64,000 nt of DNA, taken from HIMB114 sp008638005. GTDB taxonomy: Bacteria; Pseudomonadota; Alphaproteobacteria; Pelagibacterales; Pelagibacteraceae. The position numbers and the translations under genes were made by a program. Location of the stretch: contig CP136340.1 in assembly GCA_032681305.1 (NCBI GenBank), forward strand, positions 992,001 through 1,056,000. The letters run 5' to 3'. The stretch's first letter is position 1. The number at the start of each line of letters is the position of its first letter. Shown here one piece after another: positions 52,120-61,634 of this stretch. The notes beneath the pieces were generated by a model, which was not told where the DNA came from, ran no database searches, and saw nothing but the letters and a program-made list of their open reading frames with translations.

Positions 52120-53061
52120 ATGAAAGTTGCCATTTTAGATGATTATCAAAATGTCGCTCAGTATTTTGCTGACTGGGAAAATTCTAATTGTGATATTAAG
52201 GTATTCGAGCAACCGTTTGAGAATGAAGAACAAGCTATTGAAAATTTAAAAAATTTTGAAGCCTTACTTTTGATGCGCGAGAGAACACCCATGACACGAA
52301 AATTAATTGAGTCTTGTCCAAATTTAAAAATTATCTGTACGGGTGGTATGCGTAATAAATCTATTGATTTACAAGCCGCAAAAGAAAGAGACATTAAGGT
52401 TTGTGGAACAGAAATGAATGTAAATCCTACTGCAGAATTAACGTGGGCTTTAATACTTGGTTTGACAAGAAATATACGTCAAGAAACAGAAAATATGTTT
52501 CAAGGGTATTGGCAAACAACAATTGGGACTGAGTTAAAAGGAAAAGTTCTAGGATTAGCGGGTCTTGGTAAACAGGGTTCTCAGGTCGCTTCAATTGGAA
52601 AAGCATTTGGTATGGAAGTTATTGCTTGGAGTGAAAATTTAAAAATTGCAGACGCCGAAGCTCAAGGGGTACTAGCTGTTTCTAAAGAATATCTTTTAGA
52701 AAAATCAGATATTTTGAGTATTCATTTAGTATTGAGCGATAGAACTAAAGATCTATTTAAATACGATGATTTAGCTAAAATGAAATCAACCTCTTACATT
52801 ATCAACACATCAAGAGGCCCAATCATAAATGAAAATGATTTAATCAAAATCTTAGAAGAAGAAAAAATTGCAGGAGCAGGTCTTGATGTTTATGATATTG
52901 AACCTTTGCCAGAAAATCACAAATTAAGATTTTTATCTAACGCACTTTTGCTTCCACATTTAGGTTACGTCACAAAAGAAAATTATTTTGTTATGTATTC
53001 ACAAATGGCAGAGAATTTAAAAGAATTTATGTCTGGTAATATTTTAAGAGAACTAGAGTAA
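52120..53061 (+). CDS. D-isomer-specific 2-hydroxyacid dehydrogenase family protein
   Basis: A 313-residue NAD(P)-dependent dehydrogenase. The NAD loop is GKVLGLAGLGKQGSQVA near residue 140. Catalytic residues are Arg in INTSRGPIINENDL, Glu in AGLDVYDIEPLP, and His in LLPHLGYVTKENY. Relatives act on phosphoglycerate, glyoxylate or various 2-hydroxyacids. The VRERTPMT-like segment here reads LLMRERTPMTRKLI, a sub-family often listed as D-2-hydroxyacid dehydrogenase without a fixed substrate. It starts directly after msrA and ends one base from the convergent thioesterase gene. Confidence 0.9.
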   Translation: MKVAILDDYQNVAQYFADWENSNCDIKVFEQPFENEEQAIENLKNFEALLLMRERTPMTRKLIESCPNLKIICTGGMRNKSIDLQAAKERDIKVCGTEMNVNPTAELTWALILGLTRNIRQETENMFQGYWQTTIGTELKGKVLGLAGLGKQGSQVASIGKAFGMEVIAWSENLKIADAEAQGVLAVSKEYLLEKSDILSIHLVLSDRTKDLFKYDDLAKMKSTSYIINTSRGPIINENDLIKILEEEKIAGAGLDVYDIEPLPENHKLRFLSNALLLPHLGYVTKENYFVMYSQMAENLKEFMSGNILRELE

Positions 53062-53451
53062 TTACTTTTTTATTACTTTCCAAATTCCCTCGGCAGTTGC
53101 CAAAAGACGATCATCACATTTCAGTTCACCATACATAAAAAGCAGAGAACTAGTTTGCTTTTTCATTTTTGCGTAACCTAAAATCTTATCGCCTGGCTTT
53201 GATCCACCTATAAAGTTGGTATTGAGGCTTATAGTGACTGCAACTCCACCAATAAATTGATGTGCGGAGGTTCCCATTCCAGAGTCTAATACAGACATGA
53301 TATAACCTCCGTGAGTAGTACCACTCGCATTCATATGAAAGTCTTGAAGCACAGTTGTAAATTCATATTCAGTGTCAGATATTTTTCTAAACTCTAAACC
53401 CCCGTTATGTTTCATGTATCCCACTTTGCTTATGTCTCTAAATTTTTCCAT
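53062..53451 (-). CDS. PaaI-like hotdog-fold thioesterase
   Basis: A 129-residue hotdog protein. LQDFHMNASGTTHGGYIMSVLDSGMGTSA (read as NASGTTHGGYIMSVLDS) contains the HGG motif and the acidic residue on the central helix typical of the PaaI/YbgC-type acyl-CoA thioesterases, and the following VTISLNTNFIGGSKPGD matches the family. The acyl-CoA substrate is unknown. It is co-directional with msrB, one base apart, and the pair are probably one transcript. Confidence 0.87.
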   Translation of the reverse strand: MEKFRDISKVGYMKHNGGLEFRKISDTEYEFTTVLQDFHMNASGTTHGGYIMSVLDSGMGTSAHQFIGGVAVTISLNTNFIGGSKPGDKILGYAKMKKQTSSLLFMYGELKCDDRLLATAEGIWKVIKK

Positions 53452-53452
53452 T

Positions 53453-53854
53453 TTAACTTTCAGGTTTAAATTTTAGTGCCTTACCGTTATTACAATATCT
53501 TTTACCCGTTGGTTGAGGGCCATCATCAAAAATATGACCGTGATGACTTCCACAAGTTACACAATGATATTCTGTTCTAGGATAACCAGTATGATGATCG
53601 GTTTTAGTTTCAAATACATCTGGTTCAGACTTAAAAAAAGACGGCCAACCACTTCCACTTTCATATTTAGCATCTGAACTAAAAAGTTTTGTACCACATC
53701 CAGCGCAGTAATATGTGCCGTTTCTTTTTTCATGGTTTAGTTCACTTGAGTGCGGCAATTCGGTTCCTTCTTCTCGCATTATCATATATTGCTCTGCTTC
53801 AAGTTCTTGTTGCCATTCAAGGCTTGTTTTGATTATTTTATTTTTTTCAACCAT
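53453..53854 (-). CDS. msrB: Peptide methionine-(R)-sulfoxide reductase MsrB
   Basis: MsrB reduces methionine R-sulfoxides. The 133-residue protein has zinc cysteines in YCAGCGTKLF and CVTCGSHHGHIFDDGP, the SGWPSF motif, and the catalytic Cys in GKRYCNNGKALKF. No signal peptide is present, so it is cytosolic, in contrast with the apparently exported MsrA. The gene leads the short msrB-thioesterase unit and diverges from acnA over 66 bases. Confidence 0.96.
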   Translation of the reverse strand: MVEKNKIIKTSLEWQQELEAEQYMIMREEGTELPHSSELNHEKRNGTYYCAGCGTKLFSSDAKYESGSGWPSFFKSEPDVFETKTDHHTGYPRTEYHCVTCGSHHGHIFDDGPQPTGKRYCNNGKALKFKPES

Positions 53855-53920
53855 TAATTTAAAATTATTGTCTCATTGCAAATGTTATAGTTTTTTTATA
53901 AATGATATTGCAATTTATCA

Positions 53921-56587
53921 ATGAATAAAAGTTTAGATAGTTTTAAATCCCATAAAAAATTTACAGTAGGTTCAAAAGAATATTCTTATTTTGATTTAAA
54001 AGAAGCGGAAAAAAATGGTTTAGATGGAGTTAGTAAGCTTCCTAAATCGTTAATGGTGCTACTGGAAAACTTACTTAGAAAAGAAGATGGTGTTGCTGTT
54101 AAAAAAGATCAAATTCTCGCAATCAAAGAATGGTTAAAAACAAAAAAATCTGAAACTGAAATCGCTTATACTCCAGCAAGAGTATTGATGCAGGATTATA
54201 CTGGAATTCCAGCGGTTGCAGACCTTGCCGCTATGAGAGATGCCGTTGCTGCTAAGAATTTAGATCCATCAAAAATTAATCCGCTATCCCAAGTTGATTT
54301 AGTTATCGATCACTCGGTAATGGTCGATAATTATGCTGGCAAAGATTCATTTAAAAAAAATGTCGAAGTAGAGTTTTCAAGAAATGGTGAACGATATGAA
54401 TTCTTAAAATGGGGACAAAAAGCTTTTAATAACTTTTCAGTTGTACCCCCAGGAACTGGAATTTGTCACCAAGTTAATCTAGAATATTTATCCAAAGTCG
54501 TTTGGACAAAAGATGTAGACGGTGAAACTTATGCCTTTCCAGATACTTTAGTTGGAACTGATAGTCATACAACAATGGTTAATGGTCTTGCTGTTTTAGG
54601 TTGGGGCGTAGGTGGTATTGAAGCAGAAGCTGCAATGCTAGGTCAACCTATTTCAATGTTGATACCTGAGGTTATTGGTTTTGAATTAACTGGAAAATTA
54701 AATGAAGGCATGACTGCCACAGATTTAGTTTTAACCATTGTTAAAATGTTAAGGGAAAAAGGTGTTGTTGGAAAATTTGTTGAGTTTTATGGCAATGGTT
54801 TAAAAAATTTAACTTTAGCTGATAGAGCAACGATTGCAAATATGGCTCCCGAGTACGGAGCAACATGTGGATTTTTTCCCATTGATGAAGAGACACTCAA
54901 ATATTTAGAATTTTCAGGTAGAGACAAAGACACGATCGAACTCGTTGAAAAATATGCAAAAGCACAAGGTATGTGGTCAAGCGAAGGTATGGTTTTCACT
55001 GATACCTTATCATTAGATATGTCTAAAGTTGTTCCAAGTATTTCCGGGCCGAAAAGACCTCAAGATAAAGTTGAACTTGATATTGCTTCATCTTCATTTC
55101 TAAAAAGCCATAAGGAAAATACCAAAAGAGAAAGTTTTGAAGAAAATGTAGTTGAAGGCGAGGATTATAAATTAAAAGATGGAAATATTGTAATTGCAGC
55201 AATTACATCTTGTACCAATACATCAAACCCAAGTGTTTTAATTGGAGCCGGATTGGTTGCCAAAAAGGCCATTGAAAAAGGTTTAAAAGTTAAACCATGG
55301 GTCAAAACATCATTAGCTCCTGGCTCTCAAGTTGTCACAGATTATTTGGATAAAGCTGGTCTATCACCATATTTAGATGAATTAGGATTTAACCTTGTCG
55401 GTTATGGTTGCACAACATGTATTGGAAATTCAGGTCCATTAAACGAGAATATTTCAAAATCAATAAGAGATAAAAATCTGTATGTTGCCTCTGTTCTTTC
55501 AGGAAATAGAAATTTTGAAGGAAGAATTAGTCCAGATGTTAAAGCCAATTATTTAGCATCTCCCCCTTTGGTTGTCGCATATGCAATCGCAGGATCAATG
55601 AATGTTGATTTATACAAAGATCCAATTGGAACAGATAAAGATGGAAAAGATGTCTTTATGAAAGATATTTGGCCTTCAAATAAAGAAATTGAAGAATTAA
55701 TTAAAAATTCAATTACTGCAGATATGTTTAAAACAAGATACGGAAATGTTGCTGAAGGACCTGAAGAATGGCAAAAAATTAATGTAGATGAAAGTAGTAT
55801 TTATAATTGGAATGATGGATCTACATATGTAAAAAAACCTCCTTTCTTTGAAAACTTATCTGAAAAGCCGGAAGGGTTTAAAGCAATTAAAGATGCAAGA
55901 CCTCTTTTAATATTAGCAGATTCTGTCACCACAGATCACATCTCACCAGCAGGAACTATTCAAAAAGAAGGGCCAACAGGAAACTACTTTATGGAAAGAC
56001 AAGTTCTTCCAAAAGATTTTAATTCTTATGGAACTAGACGAGGGAATCATGAAGTTATGATGAGAGGAACTTTTGCTAATATTAGAATTAGAAATGAAAT
56101 GGCACCTGGTACCGAGGGTGGTCTTACAACTCTATATCCAGAAAAAAAAGTAATGAGTGTTTTTGATGCTTCATTTGAATATCAAAAGAGAGGCACTCCG
56201 TTAGTCGTTGTGGCAGGAAAAGAATATGGAACTGGATCTTCAAGAGACTGGGCAGCAAAAGGTACAAAGCTTTTAGGAATTAAAGCTGTGATTGCAGAAA
56301 GTTTTGAGAGAATTCATAGATCAAATTTAGTTGGAATGGGAATCCTTCCTCTTCAATTTATTAATGGGATGGATAGAAAAAAACTTAATCTTCAAGGTTC
56401 AGAATTAATTACCATTCTTGATATTGAAAAAGGAATTAAGCCTAGAGAAAATGCCAAAGTAGAAATTAAATATGCCGATGGCTCTTCTAAGACTATAGAA
56501 ACATTATGTCGAATTGATACTGATAATGAAATTCTCTATTATGAAAATGGTGGAATTCTTCAATATGTTTTAAGAAAGATGATTTAA
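53921..56587 (+). CDS. acnA: Aconitate hydratase A
   Basis: Aconitase of the TCA cycle; 888 residues, normal for AcnA. The [4Fe-4S] ligands are Cys431 (ITSCTNTSNPSV) and Cys497/Cys500 (GYGCTTCIGNSGPL). Other markers are LVGTDSHTTMVNGLAVLGWG, the SVTTDHISPAG start of the swivel domain, SYGTRRGNHEVMMRG, and GKEYGTGSSRDWAAKG. The next gene, prpD, starts at the last base of the stop codon, so the two are translationally coupled; AcnA-type enzymes can also act on 2-methylcitrate-derived intermediates. Confidence 0.97.
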   Translation: MNKSLDSFKSHKKFTVGSKEYSYFDLKEAEKNGLDGVSKLPKSLMVLLENLLRKEDGVAVKKDQILAIKEWLKTKKSETEIAYTPARVLMQDYTGIPAVADLAAMRDAVAAKNLDPSKINPLSQVDLVIDHSVMVDNYAGKDSFKKNVEVEFSRNGERYEFLKWGQKAFNNFSVVPPGTGICHQVNLEYLSKVVWTKDVDGETYAFPDTLVGTDSHTTMVNGLAVLGWGVGGIEAEAAMLGQPISMLIPEVIGFELTGKLNEGMTATDLVLTIVKMLREKGVVGKFVEFYGNGLKNLTLADRATIANMAPEYGATCGFFPIDEETLKYLEFSGRDKDTIELVEKYAKAQGMWSSEGMVFTDTLSLDMSKVVPSISGPKRPQDKVELDIASSSFLKSHKENTKRESFEENVVEGEDYKLKDGNIVIAAITSCTNTSNPSVLIGAGLVAKKAIEKGLKVKPWVKTSLAPGSQVVTDYLDKAGLSPYLDELGFNLVGYGCTTCIGNSGPLNENISKSIRDKNLYVASVLSGNRNFEGRISPDVKANYLASPPLVVAYAIAGSMNVDLYKDPIGTDKDGKDVFMKDIWPSNKEIEELIKNSITADMFKTRYGNVAEGPEEWQKINVDESSIYNWNDGSTYVKKPPFFENLSEKPEGFKAIKDARPLLILADSVTTDHISPAGTIQKEGPTGNYFMERQVLPKDFNSYGTRRGNHEVMMRGTFANIRIRNEMAPGTEGGLTTLYPEKKVMSVFDASFEYQKRGTPLVVVAGKEYGTGSSRDWAAKGTKLLGIKAVIAESFERIHRSNLVGMGILPLQFINGMDRKKLNLQGSELITILDIEKGIKPRENAKVEIKYADGSSKTIETLCRIDTDNEILYYENGGILQYVLRKMI

Positions 56588-58092
56588 TGCAGTTTCATCG
56601 AGTCAAAGTTCATCCATCTAAATCAAATTTAAAAAAACAAGACCAGCTAGCTTGGAAGATTGCTGAGATTGCATCTGACAAGGCGCCAATAGATAAAAAT
56701 GCAACAGAGATGGTTATTAATAGAATTATTGATAATGCATCGGTTGCAATTGCTTCTTTTAAAAGAGGGCCAGTGACAACAGCAAGAGAAATGGCGTTAG
56801 CGCATCCTAGAAAAAAAGGTGCAACAGTTTTTGGAATAAACCCTAAACAAAGATTTGATTGTGAGTGGGCAGCCTGGGCAAATGGAACAGCGGTGAGAGA
56901 ATTAGATTTTCATGATACTTATTTAGCTGCAGATTATTCTCATCCTGGAGATAATATTCCGTCTATTCTGGCTGTAGCTCAACAAAAGAAAAAAGATGGA
57001 AAATCTTTGTTAAAAGGAATTTTAACTGGTTATGAGGTACAAGTAAATTTAGTTAAAGGTATTTGTCTGCATGAGCATAAAATTGATCATATAGCACATT
57101 TAGGTCCAAGTGCTGCCGCTGGAATTGGTACGCTTTTAAATTTATCAACTGATCAAATTTATCAAGCCGTTCAACAAGCTTTACATGTAACAGTCTCAAC
57201 AAGACAGTCTAGAAAAGGTGAAATATCTACTTGGAAAGCATTTGCACCTGCACATGCTGGTAAATTAGCAATTGAAGCTGTAGATAGAATAATGAGAGGA
57301 GAGGGTGCGCCATCTCCAATTTATGAAGGTGAAGACAGTGTAATTGCATATGTTCTATCGGGCCCAGATGCTGAATATACCGTTCCATTGCCAATACCCA
57401 ATGAACCTAAAAGAGCTATCTTAGAAACTTATACAAAAGAACACTCTGCTGAATATCAAGCTCAAGCATTAATTGATTTAGCAAGAGACTTAAATAAAGA
57501 AATAAAAGATTTTTCAAACGTCGATACAATTGATTTGTATACCAGTCACCACACTCACAATGTCATTGGAACAGGAGCTAATGACCCTCAAAAAACGGAT
57601 CCTAACGCAAGTAGAGAAACATTAGACCATTCTATAATGTACATACTTGCTGTAGCACTTGAAGATGGAAAATGGCATCACGTTAATTCATACTCAAAAA
57701 AAAGAGCTAATAAACCCTCTACTATAGAGCTTTGGAATAAAATTAAAACTCATGAAGATCCAGTTTGGACACAAAAATATCATGATCCGGATCCAGAAAG
57801 AAAATCCTTTGGTGGAAAGTTAGTTATCAAAATGAAAGATGGAAAAATAATTGAAAGAGAACTTGGAATTGCAGATGCACATCCAAATGGAAAAAGACCT
57901 TTTCAAAGAAAACAATATATTGAAAAGTTTAAAACACTAACTGATGGTATTATTTCCAAGAAAGAAAGTGAGCGTTTTTTAAAGGATGTTCAAAAGTTAA
58001 CAAAACTTAAAGCTGGCGATCTCCATAAGCTGAATGTTGAAGTAAAACCAGGTCTTCAAAAGAAAAAAAGAAAAATAAAAGCTATTTTTTAG
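56587..58092 (+). CDS. prpD: MmgE/PrpD-family 2-methylcitrate dehydratase
   Basis: PrpD dehydrates 2-methylcitrate in propionate breakdown; some family members act on citrate/aconitate or itaconate-related acids. The 501-residue protein has IIDNASVAIASFKRGPVTTAREMAL, NGTAVRELDFHDTYLAADYSHPGDN, HIAHLGPSAAAGIGTLLNLS, and WKAFAPAHAGKLAIEA (each read in part). Size and blocks fit PrpD. It is coupled to acnA, but prpB and prpC are not in the window, so a methylcitrate cycle is not proven here. Its end overlaps convergent moaE by 11 bases. Confidence 0.92.
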   Translation: MQFHRVKVHPSKSNLKKQDQLAWKIAEIASDKAPIDKNATEMVINRIIDNASVAIASFKRGPVTTAREMALAHPRKKGATVFGINPKQRFDCEWAAWANGTAVRELDFHDTYLAADYSHPGDNIPSILAVAQQKKKDGKSLLKGILTGYEVQVNLVKGICLHEHKIDHIAHLGPSAAAGIGTLLNLSTDQIYQAVQQALHVTVSTRQSRKGEISTWKAFAPAHAGKLAIEAVDRIMRGEGAPSPIYEGEDSVIAYVLSGPDAEYTVPLPIPNEPKRAILETYTKEHSAEYQAQALIDLARDLNKEIKDFSNVDTIDLYTSHHTHNVIGTGANDPQKTDPNASRETLDHSIMYILAVALEDGKWHHVNSYSKKRANKPSTIELWNKIKTHEDPVWTQKYHDPDPERKSFGGKLVIKMKDGKIIERELGIADAHPNGKRPFQRKQYIEKFKTLTDGIISKKESERFLKDVQKLTKLKAGDLHKLNVEVKPGLQKKKRKIKAIF

Positions 58093-58525
58093 TTTCAATA
58101 GGCTTACCCTCAAGCCATGTTTCTTCTTCCCCAACATAATGTTCCTTTTTCCATATTGGAGTTCTTTTCTTAATTTCCTCGATTATATATCTCGAGAAAT
58201 CATAAACCTGAGCTCTATGTTTACAAGCAACAGCTATAATAATTGAAATACCCCCAAGTGGAACATACCCTTTGGCATGCTCAACATACGCAACGGGGTG
58301 TTGAAGATCTAATTTTTTTATAGCTTCATTATAAATTTCTTCAAAGCTTTTCTTTACCAATACATCATGAGAGTCATATGTAATTCCAGTGACAGTTTTA
58401 TCATTATTATGATCTCTTACTGTTCCTATAAAAAATAAAGCTGCACCACATTTATGTGACTCAATAAATTTTTGAGCTTTTTCTAAGGAGATATCTTTGA
58501 CATCTGCAATTCCACAATGAAACAT
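58082..58525 (-). CDS. moaE: Molybdopterin synthase catalytic subunit MoaE
   Basis: MoaE is the large subunit of molybdopterin synthase, which puts dithiolene sulfurs into the pterin using MoaD thiocarboxylate. The 147-residue protein has ALFFIGTVRDHNNDKTVTGITYDSH (read as FIGTVRDHNNDKTV), HAKGYVPLGGISIIIAVACKHR and KKRTPIWKKEHYVGEEETWLEG, with the catalytic lysines of the WKKE block. It is last in the moa operon, and its start overlaps the moaD stop by one base. Confidence 0.95.
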   Translation of the reverse strand: MFHCGIADVKDISLEKAQKFIESHKCGAALFFIGTVRDHNNDKTVTGITYDSHDVLVKKSFEEIYNEAIKKLDLQHPVAYVEHAKGYVPLGGISIIIAVACKHRAQVYDFSRYIIEEIKKRTPIWKKEHYVGEEETWLEGKPIETKK

Positions 58526-58791
58526 TACCCTCCTCCTATCGGCGGTATAATAGATACTGTTTGTTTATCTTTAATTTTAAATTCGTCACTCACAATTTCA
58601 TCATTAGTACTAAAAGCTGATTTTTTTACCATTTCTAAGTAATTGTCATTTGCAGGAAATTTTTCTTTAACAATTTCTATCATCTTATCTCTTAAATCTT
58701 TAATTAAAATTTCATTATCAAAATCTAAATTTATAAAATCTTGATCAGATAGTTCTCTACATACTCCAAAAAGTTCAACTTTAATTTTCAT
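58525..58791 (-). CDS. moaD: Molybdopterin synthase sulfur-carrier subunit MoaD
   Basis: MoaD is the ubiquitin-like sulfur carrier. The 88-residue protein begins IKVELFGVCRELSD and ends IIPPIGGG, supplying the C-terminal Gly-Gly whose carboxylate becomes the thiocarboxylate; an extra glycine is present. It is translated between moeA (11-base overlap) and moaE (1-base overlap), a dense arrangement that keeps MoaD and MoaE in step. Confidence 0.93.
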   Translation of the reverse strand: MKIKVELFGVCRELSDQDFINLDFDNEILIKDLRDKMIEIVKEKFPANDNYLEMVKKSAFSTNDEIVSDEFKIKDKQTVSIIPPIGGG

Positions 58792-59950
58792 AGTATACGT
58801 ATTTTATTAATTCACCTTTTTTAATTAAACTTGATTTTTGATCAAGTAATAACCAACAGTTTGCTTTAACTAAACTATTTATTTTGTAAGACTCCTGATC
58901 AGGAATTATTTTAATACCTTTATTTGTAATAAATCCTCTTCTTAGTTGAGTAAGGTTTGGGTTTTTATCATAAGAATGCAAAAGATTGGCTTGGTCAAAA
59001 ATAATTTTTTGATTTTGCATTGCCAATATCATTGGAGCAATTAAAAAATGAAACCCAGTAATAGTAGAGATTGGGTTACCTGGTAAACCAAAGTAATAAT
59101 TAGTTTTTCTCTTTGCAAACAAAGTTGGTCTTCCAGGTTGCATTTTAATTTTATGAAAAAGAATATTAAAATTTTGACTTTTTAAAAATTTTGGAAAATA
59201 ATCTTTATGTCCAGCTGATACACCGCCTGTTGAAACAATGATTGTATTCTTGAGACTTTTTATTTTTGAGAAAATATTTTTTATAGATTTTTGGTTATCT
59301 TTAACAATTCCAAGATATTTAAAATTAAAGTTTAGTTGACTTTGATAAGACTGAAAATATTCAGGAATTGAGTTGATTACTTTTTCATTTATTTCAATTT
59401 TGTCTGTGATCTCATCACCTGAAGAAAATAAGACTAAATTGGGTTTGTCATAAATTTCTAATTCTTTATTTCCAGATGATTTAATTAGGAGTTTTGCTGC
59501 TGGAGTAATTTTTTTATTTTTTTTAATTAATAATTGTCCTTTTTTGAAATCACTACCTTTTAATCTTACATTTTCATTTTTTTTCACTCTCTTTGTTATT
59601 TGAACGAGTCCATCAATGATTATAACTTTTTCATAAGGTAACATGCAGTCAAAGGGTGGGATTATTTTTCCGCCAGTGCTAATGCGGTAGCAAGTATTCT
59701 TTTCATAACTGATATGCTTTTGTTCACCTACTGCTAACTCATCTTTGATTTTAAAAATTTGATTTTTATTTGTATCACTAGATTTAAAGGCAAATCCGTC
59801 CAGTAAACTATTATTAAAGTAAGGGTTATCTTTTTTAGCTTTAATATCACCAGCTAAATATGAGTTTTCAACTTTATTTAAATTAGATTTAATTTTTGAG
59901 GTTTTTGCAGATTTAAGAACTTTATTTAACGCTTCTTGGTAACTCAGCAT
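58781..59950 (-). CDS. moeA: Molybdopterin molybdenumtransferase MoeA
   Basis: MoeA inserts molybdate into adenylylated molybdopterin. The 389-residue protein has SYQEALNKVL at the N-terminus, NSLLDGFAFKSSD, RISTGGKIIPPFDCMLPYEK, VNSIPEYFQSY, STGGVSAGHKDYFPKFL, and YYFGLPGNPISTITGFHF. All expected blocks are present. It lies three bases after moaC and overlaps moaD. No mogA/moaB adenylyltransferase is next to it. Confidence 0.94.
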   Translation of the reverse strand: MLSYQEALNKVLKSAKTSKIKSNLNKVENSYLAGDIKAKKDNPYFNNSLLDGFAFKSSDTNKNQIFKIKDELAVGEQKHISYEKNTCYRISTGGKIIPPFDCMLPYEKVIIIDGLVQITKRVKKNENVRLKGSDFKKGQLLIKKNKKITPAAKLLIKSSGNKELEIYDKPNLVLFSSGDEITDKIEINEKVINSIPEYFQSYQSQLNFNFKYLGIVKDNQKSIKNIFSKIKSLKNTIIVSTGGVSAGHKDYFPKFLKSQNFNILFHKIKMQPGRPTLFAKRKTNYYFGLPGNPISTITGFHFLIAPMILAMQNQKIIFDQANLLHSYDKNPNLTQLRRGFITNKGIKIIPDQESYKINSLVKANCWLLLDQKSSLIKKGELIKYVYYEN

Positions 59951-59953
59951 AGG

Positions 59954-60508
59954 TTATTTTAAGTGTGATAAAAATTCTGGAACACCGTTTGGGTTAATCC
60001 ATAATCCGCTTTTTCCACCTTGCTTGACTAGAAGTCTAATGTTCTCAATTAATAAATCTGGATTTACAATTTTACTTAAATCGTAAATAGTGATTAATGC
60101 AGCGTTCACACCCATAATAGCTTCCATCTCAACCCCAGTTTTTGCATTAGCAGAAACTAAACAATAAACATCAAGAGCATAATTTTTTTCATCTAAAACT
60201 ATTTTTGTAGACGTGTGATCAATTGGAAGAGGATGGCATAGTGGAATAAGGTCACTTGTTCTTTTGACTCCAAAAACTGCAGCAACCTCAGCTAAAGTAA
60301 CAGGATCTCCTTTTGGCATTTCATGATTTTTTATTAATTCAAAAACTTTTTTCCCAACCAGGATAGAACCAGTTGCCAGTGCTCTTCTAAGCGTGATCTC
60401 TTTATCAGAGACATCGATCATATTAAAAGATTTTTCTTGAAATAAATCTTTAGTCCAATCTTTTAAATCTTCTTTAGTGACGATTTTTAGTTTCATTTTA
60501 TCCGCCAA
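59954..60508 (-). CDS. moaC: Cyclic pyranopterin monophosphate synthase MoaC
   Basis: MoaC converts the MoaA product to cyclic pyranopterin monophosphate. The 184-residue protein has VSDKEITLRRALATGSI, KRTSDLIPLCHPLPIDHTSTKI, and GVEMEAIMGVNAALITIYDLSK (read as GVEMEAIMGVNAALITIYD), close to the family's substrate loops. It is a little longer than the usual ~160 residues because of extra N- and C-terminal segments. It overlaps moaA by 11 bases. Confidence 0.94.
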   Translation of the reverse strand: MADKMKLKIVTKEDLKDWTKDLFQEKSFNMIDVSDKEITLRRALATGSILVGKKVFELIKNHEMPKGDPVTLAEVAAVFGVKRTSDLIPLCHPLPIDHTSTKIVLDEKNYALDVYCLVSANAKTGVEMEAIMGVNAALITIYDLSKIVNPDLLIENIRLLVKQGGKSGLWINPNGVPEFLSHLK

Positions 60509-61490
60509 CAGATGCTAGATGCGGAGTGATACCAGTATTCCCAAGCTCAAGGTAGTGAGACTCTTTTTTAAATCTTAACTGTGTTAGGATTAAATCTACT
60601 AGCTCATCTTTTTGTTCTGGTTTTTGCAAATATTTTCTTAAATCAGTTCCGGTATTTCCGAATAAACATAATCTAAGTTCACCCTTAGCTGTAATCCTTA
60701 ATCGATTACATGTTTTACAAAAGTCTTTTGAGTAAGGCGCAATAACCCCAAACTTACCTTTTGTGCTTTCATTGATATAATTAAGCGCAGGCCCATCATC
60801 TCTTGCCCTATCAATATTTTTCCATCCTTTTGACTCTATGTAGTCTCTAAACACTTTTGCACTTTGATGGTATTTTTTGAAATAATCTAAGTTGTCTCCA
60901 GTTTGCATAAGCTCAATATACCTGAAGTTTATTTTGTTATTATTGATAAACTCTTCCCATCTGTCAAATTCTTCTTTAGTGTCATTTATATTCTTTAAAA
61001 GAACTGCATTTACTTTAATGTTATTAAAACCTTTTGATTGAAGAATTTTTATTCCCTCTAAAATTTCTGGAAGTCTGTCGTGACCCGTGATTTCTTTAAA
61101 TTTATTTCTATCTAAACTATCAATACTTATATTAATTCCATCAACACCAGTTTCTAGAAAACGCTCTGCTAATTTATCAAGTTTATAACCATTTGTAGTA
61201 ACAACTAATTTTTTAATACCTTCTTTTGCTTTAATAAGTTTCATTACGTCAAAGAAATCTTTTCTTACTGTAGGCTCTCCTCCAGTTACTCTAATTTTAG
61301 AAACGCCAAGATCTGATAAACCGTTAACGAGGTTTTCAATTTCTGAGATATTTAAAAAGCCTGGATGATTATTTGGTTTGAAATAACCATTAGGTAAACA
61401 ATAACCGCATTTAAAATTACAGACATCAGTTATAGACAATCTGATGTAAGGAAAAGTACGCCCAAATTGATCTTTAAGTTTTTCCCCCAT
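60498..61490 (-). CDS. moaA: GTP 3',8-cyclase MoaA (radical SAM)
   Basis: MoaA starts molybdenum cofactor synthesis from GTP. The 330-residue protein has the radical SAM cluster CNFKCGYC near residue 23, RVTGGEPTVRKDF, VTTNGYKLDKLA, NISIDSLD, and the second cluster in CKTCNRLRITAKGELRLC. The C-terminus ends in Gly-Gly, as expected for activity. It is first in the moaA-moaC-moeA-moaD-moaE operon and faces the sulfite dehydrogenase genes across 144 bases. Confidence 0.96.
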   Translation of the reverse strand: MGEKLKDQFGRTFPYIRLSITDVCNFKCGYCLPNGYFKPNNHPGFLNISEIENLVNGLSDLGVSKIRVTGGEPTVRKDFFDVMKLIKAKEGIKKLVVTTNGYKLDKLAERFLETGVDGINISIDSLDRNKFKEITGHDRLPEILEGIKILQSKGFNNIKVNAVLLKNINDTKEEFDRWEEFINNNKINFRYIELMQTGDNLDYFKKYHQSAKVFRDYIESKGWKNIDRARDDGPALNYINESTKGKFGVIAPYSKDFCKTCNRLRITAKGELRLCLFGNTGTDLRKYLQKPEQKDELVDLILTQLRFKKESHYLELGNTGITPHLASVGG

Positions 61491-61578
61491 GGATTTAAAT
61501 TACTGTTTTTTTCTAATAAATTAAAGGTTTTTTTGGACTCATACTAGTTCTATTTTTAGTTGAATCAAACTTTTAATC

Positions 61579-61608
61579 TTGAAAGCTATGTTAAAAACCT
61601 AGTATAAA
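61579..61608 (+). promoter_or_regulatory. Promoter of the sulfite dehydrogenase operon
   Basis: TTGAAA at 61579-61584 and TATAAA at 61603-61608 are 18 bases apart. Transcription would start near 61615, which rules out an ATG at 61608 as start of the next gene and supports ATG at 61635, behind the strong AAGGGGGAAAT ribosome-binding site. Confidence 0.6.
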
Positions 61609-61634
61609 TGTTTAACTTAAATAAGGGGGAAATA

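Noticed and set aside
61608..61634. Upstream ATG for the sulfite dehydrogenase gene
   Set aside because: It overlaps the likely -10 box and lacks the ribosome-binding site that precedes ATG at 61635.
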